From Clostridiales bacterium (GTDB lineage Bacteria; Bacillota; Clostridia; Peptostreptococcales; Natronincolaceae), in contig JAAZJW010000147.1 in the NCBI GenBank assembly GCA_012800145.1, positions 1 to 12,455 on the forward strand: a DNA stretch of 12,455 nt, read 5' to 3'. Made by a program: the position numbers and the translations under genes. The notes under the pieces were generated by a model. That model searched no databases. It saw only the letters and a program-made list of their open reading frames with translations, and was not told where the DNA came from. Shown here one piece after another: positions 6,123 to 12,455 of this stretch (position 1 is its first letter; each line of letters begins with the position of its first letter).

Positions 6123-6138
6123 TATAAAAGGCTTTATA
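6123..6138 (+). promoter_or_regulatory. Small hairpin just before the atpE ribosome binding site
   Basis: tataaa (6123-6128) and ttta ta (6133-6138) pair around an aggc loop, 5 nt ahead of aaaggagg. The stem is only A-U, so it is weak and should not hide the site; a role is not shown. The 101-bp gap between atpB and atpE holds nothing else I can identify. Confidence 0.3.
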
Positions 6139-6160
6139 AATGTAAAGGAGGAATATTATA

Positions 6161-6433
6161 ATGGATGAGTTAACAGCAAAAACAATATTAACGTCGGTAT
6201 CAGCAATGGGAGCAGCGATTGTAATGTTTTCGGCCATGGCTAATGCTATATTTGAGGGAATAACAGCGTATAAGGCTGTAGAGGCAATTGGCAGGCAACC
6301 GGAAGCAGCCGGAGAAATAACAAGAACTATGTTAGTAGGTCAGGCGGTTACAGAGACAACAGGTATTTATTCTTTCGTTATTGCACTATCATTACTATTT
6401 GCAAATCCATTGATAGGATTTTTAGTAAAATAA
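6161..6433 (+). CDS. atpE: F-ATP synthase subunit c, Na+-type with two-carboxylate ion site
   Basis: Hairpin membrane protein that oligomerises into the rotor ring. The 90-residue product has helix 1 (about 6-42), the polar loop RQPE (45-48) and helix 2 (about 53-80). The ion site has E65 in VTETTGIY (63-70), giving V63, T66, T67 and Y70. These correspond to V63, S66, T67 and Y70 of the Ilyobacter tartaricus Na+ ring. At position 32, where that protein has Q, this one has E, the two-carboxylate pattern known from Fusobacterium nucleatum. Helix 1 is odd: the GxGxGxGxG packing motif (25-33) is replaced by A25, A27, A29, F31, G33. The start ATG 6161 has the strongest ribosome binding site of the operon, aaaggagg (6144-6151), as expected for a subunit needed in about 10-15 copies. 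A hairpin follows the gene. Na+ coupling is an inference from these residues. Confidence 0.97.
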   Translation: MDELTAKTILTSVSAMGAAIVMFSAMANAIFEGITAYKAVEAIGRQPEAAGEITRTMLVGQAVTETTGIYSFVIALSLLFANPLIGFLVK

Positions 6434-6442
6434 TAGATAGAC

Positions 6443-6470
6443 ATATGGGAGATGAAAATGTCTCCCATAT
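6443..6470 (+). promoter_or_regulatory. Intercistronic hairpin between atpE and atpF
   Basis: atatgggaga (6443-6452) and tctcccatat (6461-6470) form a perfect 10-bp stem with an 8-nt loop, 9 bp after the atpE stop codon. What follows, tactattt, is not a proper T tract, and the operon continues. It is therefore more likely a 3' end protector, RNA-processing stop or weak attenuator than a full terminator. It ends 8 nt before the atpF ribosome binding site. Confidence 0.75.
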
Positions 6471-6494
6471 TACTATTTGGAAGGGGGCCTGAAT

Positions 6495-6998
6495 ATGCAA
6501 CAGGGACTGATGGAGTTTAACGCTACTCTTGTTATTCAAATTATTAATGCCCTTGTATTGTTTGGGGCTTTAACTTATATTCTTTTCAAACCCGTTACAA
6601 AACTTATGGAAGAGAGAACAAAACGCATACAATCGTCTATTGACGAAGCCGAATCCAATGCGAAGGAAATGAGTGAGTTAAAGGCTAAGTATGAAGAACA
6701 ACTAAGAGACATTAGAAGTGAAAGAGATGCAATTATAGGGGAAGCTACAAAAAAAGCCGAAGTTAGAGGTAACGAAATAGTTGCGGCAGCGGAGGAAGAT
6801 GCGAGGGATGTTTTAGAGAGAACAAAGTCACAGATTGAAATAGAAAAACAAAAAATGATGGATGAACTAAAGGGCGAAATTTCTTCATTAGCTATTGCCG
6901 TAGCATCAAAGGTTATAGAAAATTTAGACGAGTCTATGCATCAGAAATTAATACAGCAATTTATTGATGAGGCAGGAGAAACAAAATGGCAAAATTAG
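6495..6998 (+). CDS. atpF: F-ATP synthase subunit b
   Basis: Peripheral stalk subunit: a single N-terminal membrane helix anchors a long coiled coil that holds F1 through subunit delta. The 167-residue product has a hydrophobic segment at about 10-32 (ATLVIQIINALVLFGALTYI), the conserved FKPV turn, and then a highly charged, heptad-like helix to the C-terminus. The start ATG 6495 follows ggaaggggg (6479-6487) by 7 nt. An in-frame TTG at 6477 would lie upstream of that site and is not used. The gene overlaps atpH by 13 nt, so the two are translationally coupled. Only one b gene is present, so the stalk should be a homodimer. Confidence 0.95.
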   Translation: MQQGLMEFNATLVIQIINALVLFGALTYILFKPVTKLMEERTKRIQSSIDEAESNAKEMSELKAKYEEQLRDIRSERDAIIGEATKKAEVRGNEIVAAAEEDARDVLERTKSQIEIEKQKMMDELKGEISSLAIAVASKVIENLDESMHQKLIQQFIDEAGETKWQN

Positions 6999-7528
6999 TA
7001 GCTAAAAAATATGCAAAAGCTCTTTTCGGGGCTGCTTTTGATGCCGGAAAATATGATACCGTAGGTGACGAGCTTTTATTTATACTCAAATATTTAGAAG
7101 ACGAGCCTGAACTGTATCGGATTTTAAAGAACCCTTTAGTTATTACAAATGAAAAGAAAGAAATACTCAATTCTATTTTTAAGGGAAACGTGAGCCAAGA
7201 GGTTTTAAATTTTTTATATATTGTTATAGATAAGAAAAGAGAAGAACATATTGAACCAATTATTGAAGAATATATAGCACTGGTAAATGATGCTAAAAAT
7301 ATAATGGAGGCTGTGGCTGTCACCGCTGTACCTCTGAGCAATGAAATGTTAATTAAATTACAGGAAACTCTTTCGAAATCTTTGGGGAAAGATGTACAAT
7401 TAAAAAACAAAATTGACACCGGAGTTGTTGGAGGAGTATTTGTAAAAGCAGGAGACAAGGTAATGGACGGAACGATAAAAAGCCGGCTTGAACGAATACA
7501 AAAACAAATATTACAAGTCAAATATTAG
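6986..7528 (+). CDS. atpH: F-ATP synthase subunit delta
   Basis: Subunit delta (OSCP) joins the top of the alpha/beta hexamer to the b stalk. The 180-residue product has the usual length. The N-terminal helical domain begins MAKLVAKKYAKALFGAA, carrying the family's YAxALF pattern. The C-terminal part has DTGVVGGVFVKAGDKVMDGTIKSRLERI, the GxGGxxxxxxDxxxDGxxxxxL signature (about 144-171). The start ATG 6986 lies inside the end of atpF, with aggag (6974-6978) 7 nt upstream. The 22-bp gap to atpA carries the atpA ribosome binding site. Confidence 0.95.
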   Translation: MAKLVAKKYAKALFGAAFDAGKYDTVGDELLFILKYLEDEPELYRILKNPLVITNEKKEILNSIFKGNVSQEVLNFLYIVIDKKREEHIEPIIEEYIALVNDAKNIMEAVAVTAVPLSNEMLIKLQETLSKSLGKDVQLKNKIDTGVVGGVFVKAGDKVMDGTIKSRLERIQKQILQVKY

Positions 7529-7550
7529 TATAGGAACAGGGGTGGTATGA

Positions 7551-9110
7551 ATGGATCTTAATCTCAGACCCGAAGAAATCAGTTCAATTATCAAGGACCA
7601 AATCAAGAAATATGAAGATAAATTAGAAATTAAAGAAGTTGGTACTATTATACAAGTTGGGGACGGCATTGCCAGGATTCATGGACTTGAAAATTGTATG
7701 GCCGGGGAACTTCTGGAGTTTCCGGGTGAAGTATATGGAATGGCCTTGAACCTTGAGGAAGACAATATCGGTTGCGTTCTTTTGGGATCCGACGAGGCTA
7801 TTCGCGAAGGGGACATGGTCAGACGTACCAAGAGAATTGTGGAGGTACCCGTGGGGGACGCCTTGTTGGGTCGCGTTGTTGACTCCTTAGGGCAACCTAT
7901 AGACGGCAAAGGTCCTATCAATAGCGTCAGATTCCGTGAAGTGGAGAGAATTGCTCCCGGAATTATTGCAAGGGAACCTGTTTATCAACCGTTACAAACA
8001 GGAATAAAAGCTATAGACTCTATGACTCCGATTGGCAGAGGTCAAAGGGAGCTTATTATCGGGGATAGACAAACAGGTAAGACAACACTTGCCGTGGATA
8101 CAATAATCAATCAAAAAGATACGGATGTAATCTGCATATATGTTGCTATAGGACAAAAAAAATCGACGGTAGTTCAGATACAAGACATTTTGGAAAAACA
8201 AGGTGTCTTAGATTATACAATTATAGTGTCCGCTACTGCAAGTGATCCTGCACCGCTTCAATATTTAGCACCATATGCCGGATGTGCAATGGGTGAAGAA
8301 TTTATGGAAAACGGGCAGCATGTTTTGATTATATATGATGACCTTTCCAAACATGCGGTTGCTTATCGCGCCATGTCTTTACTGCTCAGAAGGCCGCCGG
8401 GACGTGAAGCCTATCCGGGAGATGTATTCTATTTACACAGCAGATTGTTGGAGAGGTCTGCAAAGCTGAGTAAAGAAAGGGGCGGGGGCTCGTTAACGGC
8501 TTTGCCGATTATTGAAACCCAGGCGGGCGATATTACAACTTATATTCCGACAAATGTTATCTCTATTACGGATGGACAAATTTTCCTGGAGTCCGAACTT
8601 TTCTATTCCGGAGTCAGGCCTGCTGTAAACCCCGGCATCTCGGTATCGAGGGTAGGCGGCGATGCTCAAGTTAGGGCAATGAAACAGGTGGCGGGCAAAT
8701 TAAGAATTGAACTTGCTCAATACAGAGAATTAGAGGCCTTTGCGCAATTCGGTTCAGAATTGGACAAGGAAACCCAGGAACGTTTAGCACAAGGAGAAAG
8801 AATTGTTGAAATATTAAAACAGGGGCAGCATGCACCGATGCCCGTTGAAAAACAAGTAATTATAATTTATGCTGTAATTAATAAGCATCTAACAGGCATA
8901 AAAACAGAGTCAATCAAAAATTTTGAAGCCGGACTTTTAAAATTTATGGATGAACAATATCCTGAAATAGTAAATGCTATTGCCGACACCGGGGAAATTA
9001 AAAAAGAAATGGAATCTAAATTAAAAGAGGCCATTGAAGAATTTAAAAAACAATTCCAAGAAGACGGGAAAAACGAAACACAGACCGAAGTTATTCAAAT
9101 AACAGAATAG
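7551..9110 (+). CDS. atpA: F-ATP synthase subunit alpha
   Basis: Non-catalytic nucleotide-binding subunit of F1, three per complex. The 519-residue product has an N-terminal beta-barrel (about 28-95) and the P-loop GDRQTGKT (171-178). It also has the VAIGQKKSTV segment (198-207) and the PAVNPGISVSRVGG signature (358-371), with the arginine finger R367 that completes the catalytic site on beta. The C-terminal helical bundle ends in a charged, Q- and E-rich tail of about 15 residues beyond the usual length near 503. The start ATG 7551 follows aggggtgg (7538-7545). All nucleotide-contacting motifs are intact. Confidence 0.98.
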   Translation: MDLNLRPEEISSIIKDQIKKYEDKLEIKEVGTIIQVGDGIARIHGLENCMAGELLEFPGEVYGMALNLEEDNIGCVLLGSDEAIREGDMVRRTKRIVEVPVGDALLGRVVDSLGQPIDGKGPINSVRFREVERIAPGIIAREPVYQPLQTGIKAIDSMTPIGRGQRELIIGDRQTGKTTLAVDTIINQKDTDVICIYVAIGQKKSTVVQIQDILEKQGVLDYTIIVSATASDPAPLQYLAPYAGCAMGEEFMENGQHVLIIYDDLSKHAVAYRAMSLLLRRPPGREAYPGDVFYLHSRLLERSAKLSKERGGGSLTALPIIETQAGDITTYIPTNVISITDGQIFLESELFYSGVRPAVNPGISVSRVGGDAQVRAMKQVAGKLRIELAQYRELEAFAQFGSELDKETQERLAQGERIVEILKQGQHAPMPVEKQVIIIYAVINKHLTGIKTESIKNFEAGLLKFMDEQYPEIVNAIADTGEIKKEMESKLKEAIEEFKKQFQEDGKNETQTEVIQITE

Positions 9111-9136
9111 GTGTTAACTTCAGGAGGTGAAAAGGT

Positions 9137-10036
9137 TTGGCTGTATTAGGACTGCGAAATATAAAAAGGCATATCAGGGGTATCAGCGACATAAGACAGA
9201 TTACAAGGGCCATGGAGCTGGTTGCCTCTGTAAAAATGCGAAAAGCGAGGGAACTTTTGGGTAAAACAAGACCTCACTTCCAATCTATAGAGGATGTTAT
9301 AAATGACATAATTATCTATATTAAAGAAGATGAATCCAGGAAGAAAAAAAGAAAAGTCGGACATGAACTTATGGAAGCAAGGGAAGTAAAAAAGGCTTGT
9401 TATATTATAGTTTCCGCAGACAGAGGCTTGGCCGGAAGCTATAACGTTAATATTATCAGAATGGCTCAAAGTCATATGGATAAACAGGCGGGGGAAGTGT
9501 CTGTAATAACTATTGGGCAAAAGGCCAGGGACTACTTCAGGAAAAGGGATTATGAAATAGATGGCGAGTTTACACAGATTTCTGAAGATCCCACTTATGC
9601 CAGCGCAAAAAGTATTGCAAAGTTATGTATTGAGATGTATATTCAGGGTTCCGTAGATGAAGTATATCTGGTTTATACAGAATTTTTAAGTGCTGTTAGT
9701 TATAATCCAAAACTGACCAAGCTTTTACCGTTAGAACCAAAAATAAAGGAATCTGTGGAGGATAAGCCGCAAACTGTTAAGTTTATGTTGTATGAACCCT
9801 CCGTAGAGGAAGTTTTAAATTATTTGATACCCAAATATATAGAAAGTATGATTTATGGGGCTTTAGTAGAATCTGCTACAAGTGAACAAAGTGCCAGAAG
9901 GGTGGCCATGAAAAATGCTACGGATAACGCAGGGGAGATAATAGATGATTTACAATTGAAGTATCATCGTGCAAGACAGGCCTCCATCACTCAAGAGATT
10001 TCAGAAATTGTTAGTGGAGCCGAAGCATTAAGCTAA
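9137..10036 (+). CDS. atpG: F-ATP synthase subunit gamma
   Basis: Central shaft of F1; its N- and C-terminal helices form the coiled coil that turns inside the alpha/beta hexamer. The 299-residue product (family usually about 280-290) starts at TTG 9137, set by a perfect aggaggtga (9122-9130) 6 nt upstream, and gives the expected beginning with AVLGLRNIKRHI. N-terminal ITRAMELVASVKMRKARE (22-39) and C-terminal AMKNATDNAGEIIDDL (257-272) are the two conserved helices. The slight extra length lies in the middle: a lysine/arginine-rich stretch (ESRKKKRKVG, about 66-75) that is probably a surface loop. Confidence 0.96.
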   Translation: MAVLGLRNIKRHIRGISDIRQITRAMELVASVKMRKARELLGKTRPHFQSIEDVINDIIIYIKEDESRKKKRKVGHELMEAREVKKACYIIVSADRGLAGSYNVNIIRMAQSHMDKQAGEVSVITIGQKARDYFRKRDYEIDGEFTQISEDPTYASAKSIAKLCIEMYIQGSVDEVYLVYTEFLSAVSYNPKLTKLLPLEPKIKESVEDKPQTVKFMLYEPSVEEVLNYLIPKYIESMIYGALVESATSEQSARRVAMKNATDNAGEIIDDLQLKYHRARQASITQEISEIVSGAEALS

Positions 10037-10053
10037 AAGGAGGAGGTAAGGCC

Positions 10054-11451
10054 ATGGTTGAAGAGAGTGTAGGTAAATTGGTCCAAATAATTGGACCGGT
10101 TGTGGATATACGTTTTGACAGGGATAACCTACCGGAACTGTTGAATGCTATAGAAATTGCTGATCCGGATGGCGGTAAAATTATAGTTGAAGTTGCACAG
10201 CATATCGGGGACGACATAGTTCGTTGTGTTTCCATGGGACCAACGGATGGTCTGGTTCGCGGTATGGAAGCAAAAGATACCGGGAACCCGATAATTGTTC
10301 CGGTGGGGCGTTCCACTCTGGGTAGGATTTTAAATGTAGTGGGTGAACCGATAGATGAGAAAGGGCCTATTGAAACTGAATTTTATTCTTCGATCCATAA
10401 GGAAGCACCGAGCTTTGAGGAACAGGCCATTCCTACGGATATTCTGGAAACGGGTATTAAGGCAATAGACCTTATATCTCCATATCTAAAAGGTGGAAAG
10501 GTAGGAATGTTCGGTGGTGCCGGGGTCGGCAAAACGGTTATCATTATGGAACTTATCAACAATGTTGCCAAGGAACATGGAGGTCTCTCAGTGTTTTCCG
10601 GGGTAGGGGAAAGGACGAGAGAGGGCAATGACCTTTATTATGAAATGCTCGAATCAGGGGTTATAGGTAATACATCCTTGGTTTATGGACAGATGAATGA
10701 GCCGCCCGGTGCGAGGTTACGTGTTGGTTTGACGGGTCTTTGCATGGCGGAACACTTTAGGGATGTGGAAGGACAAGACGTACTTCTGTTTATTGATAAT
10801 ATATTCAGATTTACACAAGCCGGCAGTGAGGTTTCTGCTTTATTAGGCCGTATGCCGAGTGCGGTTGGGTATCAACCGACACTGGCTACGGAGATGGGAC
10901 TTTTACAGGAGCGTATTACCTCAACGAAAAAAGGTTCTATTACTTCTATACAAGCCATATATGTACCGGCGGACGACTTAACAGACCCGGCACCTGCAAC
11001 TACATTCGCTCACTTAGACGCAAACGTAGTTTTGTCACGTCGAATAGTTGAACTTGGAATTTATCCTGCGGTGGACCCGTTGGATTCAAACTCCAGAGCG
11101 GTAGACCCGGCCATTATAGGGCAGGAGCATTATGATGTGACCAGAGGGGTACAGCAGGTACTTCAAAGATATCAAGATTTACAAGATATTATTGCTATAC
11201 TTGGTATGGACGAGTTATCTGAAGAAGATAAAATAATAGTTGCCAGAGCAAGAAAAATAGAACGTTTCTTGTCACAACCATTTTTTGTTGCGGAACAGTT
11301 TACAGGTTCGGCAGGCAAGTATGTGCCACTTAAGGAAACCATAAGGGGCTTTAAAGAAATATTAGAAGGTAAACATGATGATCTTCCCGAGGCTGCATTT
11401 TTATTTGCAGGTACGATTGATGAAGTAGTAGAAAAAGCTAAAGGAGAGTAG
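10054..11451 (+). CDS. atpD: F-ATP synthase subunit beta
   Basis: Catalytic subunit of F1. The 465-residue product carries the P-loop GGAGVGKT (154-161), the GVGERTREGND segment (183-193) with the catalytic glutamate E186 and R187, the Walker B strand LLFIDNIFRF (244-253, D248), the PAVDPLDSNS signature (338-347) and the DELSEED lever (386-392). Nothing essential is missing. The start ATG 10054 follows aggaggagg-type sequence (aaaggaggagg, 10036-10046) by 7 nt, a strong site that suits a three-copy subunit. The 17-bp gap from atpG and the short gap to atpC show one operon. Confidence 0.98.
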   Translation: MVEESVGKLVQIIGPVVDIRFDRDNLPELLNAIEIADPDGGKIIVEVAQHIGDDIVRCVSMGPTDGLVRGMEAKDTGNPIIVPVGRSTLGRILNVVGEPIDEKGPIETEFYSSIHKEAPSFEEQAIPTDILETGIKAIDLISPYLKGGKVGMFGGAGVGKTVIIMELINNVAKEHGGLSVFSGVGERTREGNDLYYEMLESGVIGNTSLVYGQMNEPPGARLRVGLTGLCMAEHFRDVEGQDVLLFIDNIFRFTQAGSEVSALLGRMPSAVGYQPTLATEMGLLQERITSTKKGSITSIQAIYVPADDLTDPAPATTFAHLDANVVLSRRIVELGIYPAVDPLDSNSRAVDPAIIGQEHYDVTRGVQQVLQRYQDLQDIIAILGMDELSEEDKIIVARARKIERFLSQPFFVAEQFTGSAGKYVPLKETIRGFKEILEGKHDDLPEAAFLFAGTIDEVVEKAKGE

Positions 11452-11459
11452 GTGATCAT

Positions 11460-11864
11460 ATGGCATCTACATTTCGTCTTCAAATTATTGCACCGGATCG
11501 AATATTTTATGATGATGAAGTTGAAATGGTAGCGGTCAGTACCCAAGATGGCGGGCTGGGAGTTTTAGCTAGGCATATCCCTCTTGTGGCTCCGTTAGTT
11601 ATCGGGAGGGTTAAAATAAAAAAAGGCGGCCAGTCTAAAGAAGCTGCTATTTCTGAGGGTTTTATTCAAGTAAAGCGCGGATATACCAGGGTTATTACAG
11701 ATTCAGCCGAATGGCCGGAGGAAATAGATGTTGAAAGGGCAGAGGCCGCTAAAAAGAGAGCGGAAGAATTGCTCAGGTCCCGAAAAAGTCATGTTGATAT
11801 AATGAGGGCAGAGGCCGCTCTGCAAAGGGCCATTATCAGATTAAGGGTGGCAAATCGATTATAA
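11460..11864 (+). CDS. atpC: F-ATP synthase subunit epsilon
   Basis: Rotor subunit that binds gamma and the c-ring and can inhibit ATP hydrolysis through its C-terminal helices. The 134-residue product has the N-terminal beta-sandwich (about 1-85) with DGGLGVLARHIPLVAPLVIG (29-48), the GxxGxLxxHxP-like signature. It ends in a two-helix domain (about 88-134) with MRAEAALQRAIIRLRV. Both domains are present, so the inhibitory form is possible. The start ATG 11460 has aggtga (11450-11455) close by and aaggag (11441-11446) further up, both within or next to the atpD stop region, so translation is probably coupled to atpD. Confidence 0.95.
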   Translation: MASTFRLQIIAPDRIFYDDEVEMVAVSTQDGGLGVLARHIPLVAPLVIGRVKIKKGGQSKEAAISEGFIQVKRGYTRVITDSAEWPEEIDVERAEAAKKRAEELLRSRKSHVDIMRAEAALQRAIIRLRVANRL

Positions 11865-11893
11865 AACCGTAGGGACGGATTTGCGAAACTGTT

Positions 11894-12022
11894 GTAGGGG
11901 CGAACCCGTGCGTTCGCCCTTTTTGTATTTTTATTTATTATTCTGAGGGCAGACACACAGGTCTGCCCCTACCTTTCCTGATTTGTTAGTTTTGTAGTAG
12001 GGGCGAACCCGCGTGTTCGCCC
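11894..12022. repeat. Three copies of a 26-bp hairpin repeat (+, -, +)
   Basis: Copy 1 is at 11894-11919 and copy 3 at 11997-12022, both on the plus strand and 24 of 26 bases alike. Copy 2 lies inverted at 11947-11972. All read gtagggg, then a stem half, a 6-nt loop and the other stem half ending in ccc. The stem halves are gggcgaac/gttcgccc in copies 1 and 3 and gggcagac/gtctgccc in copy 2, so two base pairs have changed together. The three copies fill the 163-bp gap between the convergent genes atpC and the NusG-II gene. Confidence 0.85.
11898..11930 (+). terminator. Intrinsic terminator of the atp operon
   Basis: gggcgaac (11898-11905) and gttcgccc (11912-11919) form a perfect 8-bp GC-rich stem with loop ccgtgc, followed by tttttgtattt. 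It lies 33 bp after the atpC stop codon. It is also the first copy of a dispersed 26-bp hairpin repeat. Confidence 0.88.
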
Positions 12023-12027
12023 TTTAC

Positions 12028-12444
12028 TTAATATACTATAATATCAATATCAGATGCTCCATCCTCCGGAGACGTATCACTTTCAACAGCAACATACATC
12101 TTTACGGGGAGGGCAACTATCATTTGGTAAGACTCGCTTATCCATCCCATATCCCTGTGAATGCTCAGGGGCACTATATCTTCCGGCAACCTATGGAGCA
12201 TCACCTTTCCATTTTTCATTTCAAATCGGGCCATATATTCCTTTTCATTAACCTTAAACGGGATTTCTTTGAATTCAGATTCAGGGGTATTTATCAATGC
12301 AAAACGGGCAATTTCTTCTCCGGCGACATTTATAACTACCTGCTTTGCCGAATTCACACTTGTTAACAATTTGGGTATTGCAAAAATACCGGCAATACTG
12401 CTTATTAAAATAAAGAAAATCAATATTTTATCTGCTTTAGTCAT
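12028..12444 (-). CDS. NusG domain II-like membrane-anchored protein
   Basis: The 138-residue product has a positively charged start (MTKADK) and one hydrophobic segment at about 7-28, so it is an N-anchored protein or carries an uncleaved signal, with the rest probably outside the membrane. The remainder resembles the NusG domain II / DUF1312 family of Firmicutes: VVINVAGEEIARFAL (36-50), a middle beta-rich part, and HRDMGWIS followed by MIVALPVKMYV near 96-117, where relatives have a GWIS...IVCLPN pattern. The cysteines usually found around these motifs are absent. The start ATG at 12444-12442 has no ribosome binding site in the 11 bases visible upstream, and the frame stays open to the window edge, so the true start may lie outside. 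Plus-strand frames here are shadows. Its function is unknown. Confidence 0.7.
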   Translation of the reverse strand: MTKADKILIFFILISSIAGIFAIPKLLTSVNSAKQVVINVAGEEIARFALINTPESEFKEIPFKVNEKEYMARFEMKNGKVMLHRLPEDIVPLSIHRDMGWISESYQMIVALPVKMYVAVESDTSPEDGASDIDIIVY

Positions 12445-12455
12445 TATTTTAAACA

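Noticed and set aside
6961..7521. 186-residue minus-strand frame opposite atpH.
   Set aside because: Complete overlap with a clear subunit delta gene; composition is that of an antisense shadow.
12013..12366. Plus-strand frames of 117 and 65 residues after the atp operon.
   Set aside because: They overlap the minus-strand gene with the family-like domain and membrane anchor, and start inside the hairpin repeat or without a ribosome binding site.

Overview
The window looks like chromosomal core DNA from an anaerobic, low-to-moderate GC Firmicute, most likely a member of class Clostridia. Evidence for this is the AT-rich base use, purine-rich AGGAGG-type ribosome binding sites, GTG and TTG starts (rpiB, atpG), and the gene order rpiB - dCMP deaminase - undecaprenyl-phosphate GlcNAc-1-P transferase - UDP-GlcNAc 2-epimerase - atp operon, which recurs in Clostridia. 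I cannot name the species.

Layout. Positions 1-334 hold a complete palindromic repeat element (1-120) and the leader of rpiB. rpiB (335-784) is followed by a degenerate copy of the same repeat family (791-970), then an 11-bp tandem array (978-1053) that runs up to the ribosome binding site of the dCMP deaminase gene comEB (1070-1519). Next come a good sigma-A-like promoter (1555-1583), a 78-bp tandem duplication of a half-element, and a second full repeat element (1718-1887) that seems to be nested in it and ends 32 bp before tagO (1920-3005). A 440-bp AT-rich region with a terminator, a possible promoter and a 20-bp palindrome separates tagO from wecB (3446-4600). An extended -10 promoter (4638-4646) leads into a complete F-type ATP synthase operon: atpZ, atpI, atpB, atpE, atpF, atpH, atpA, atpG, atpD, atpC (4699-11864). 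The operon ends in a strong intrinsic terminator (11898-11930), the first of three related 26-bp hairpin repeats (+, -, +). A convergent gene for a membrane-anchored NusG-domain-II-like protein (12028-12444, minus strand) closes the window.

How the genes work together. RpiB and ComEB are housekeeping enzymes of pentose phosphate and pyrimidine deoxynucleotide metabolism. TagO and WecB supply lipid-linked GlcNAc and UDP-ManNAc for wall teichoic acid or another surface polymer. The atp genes encode the full F1Fo rotary enzyme plus the two accessory proteins AtpZ and AtpI.

The most interesting signal is in the c subunit (atpE). Its ion site reads as the Na+ type with two carboxylates, E32 and E65, as I recall for the Fusobacterium nucleatum rotor. 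At the same time the usual GxGxGxGxG packing motif of the inner helix is changed to A25-A27-A29-F31-G33. A perfect 10-bp hairpin directly after atpE may help set the high dose of this subunit. The second theme is the non-coding repeat load: at least two families of hairpin-forming elements sit in nearly every gap outside the atp operon. I found no transposase, CRISPR array, tRNA or rRNA, and no new multi-gene system.
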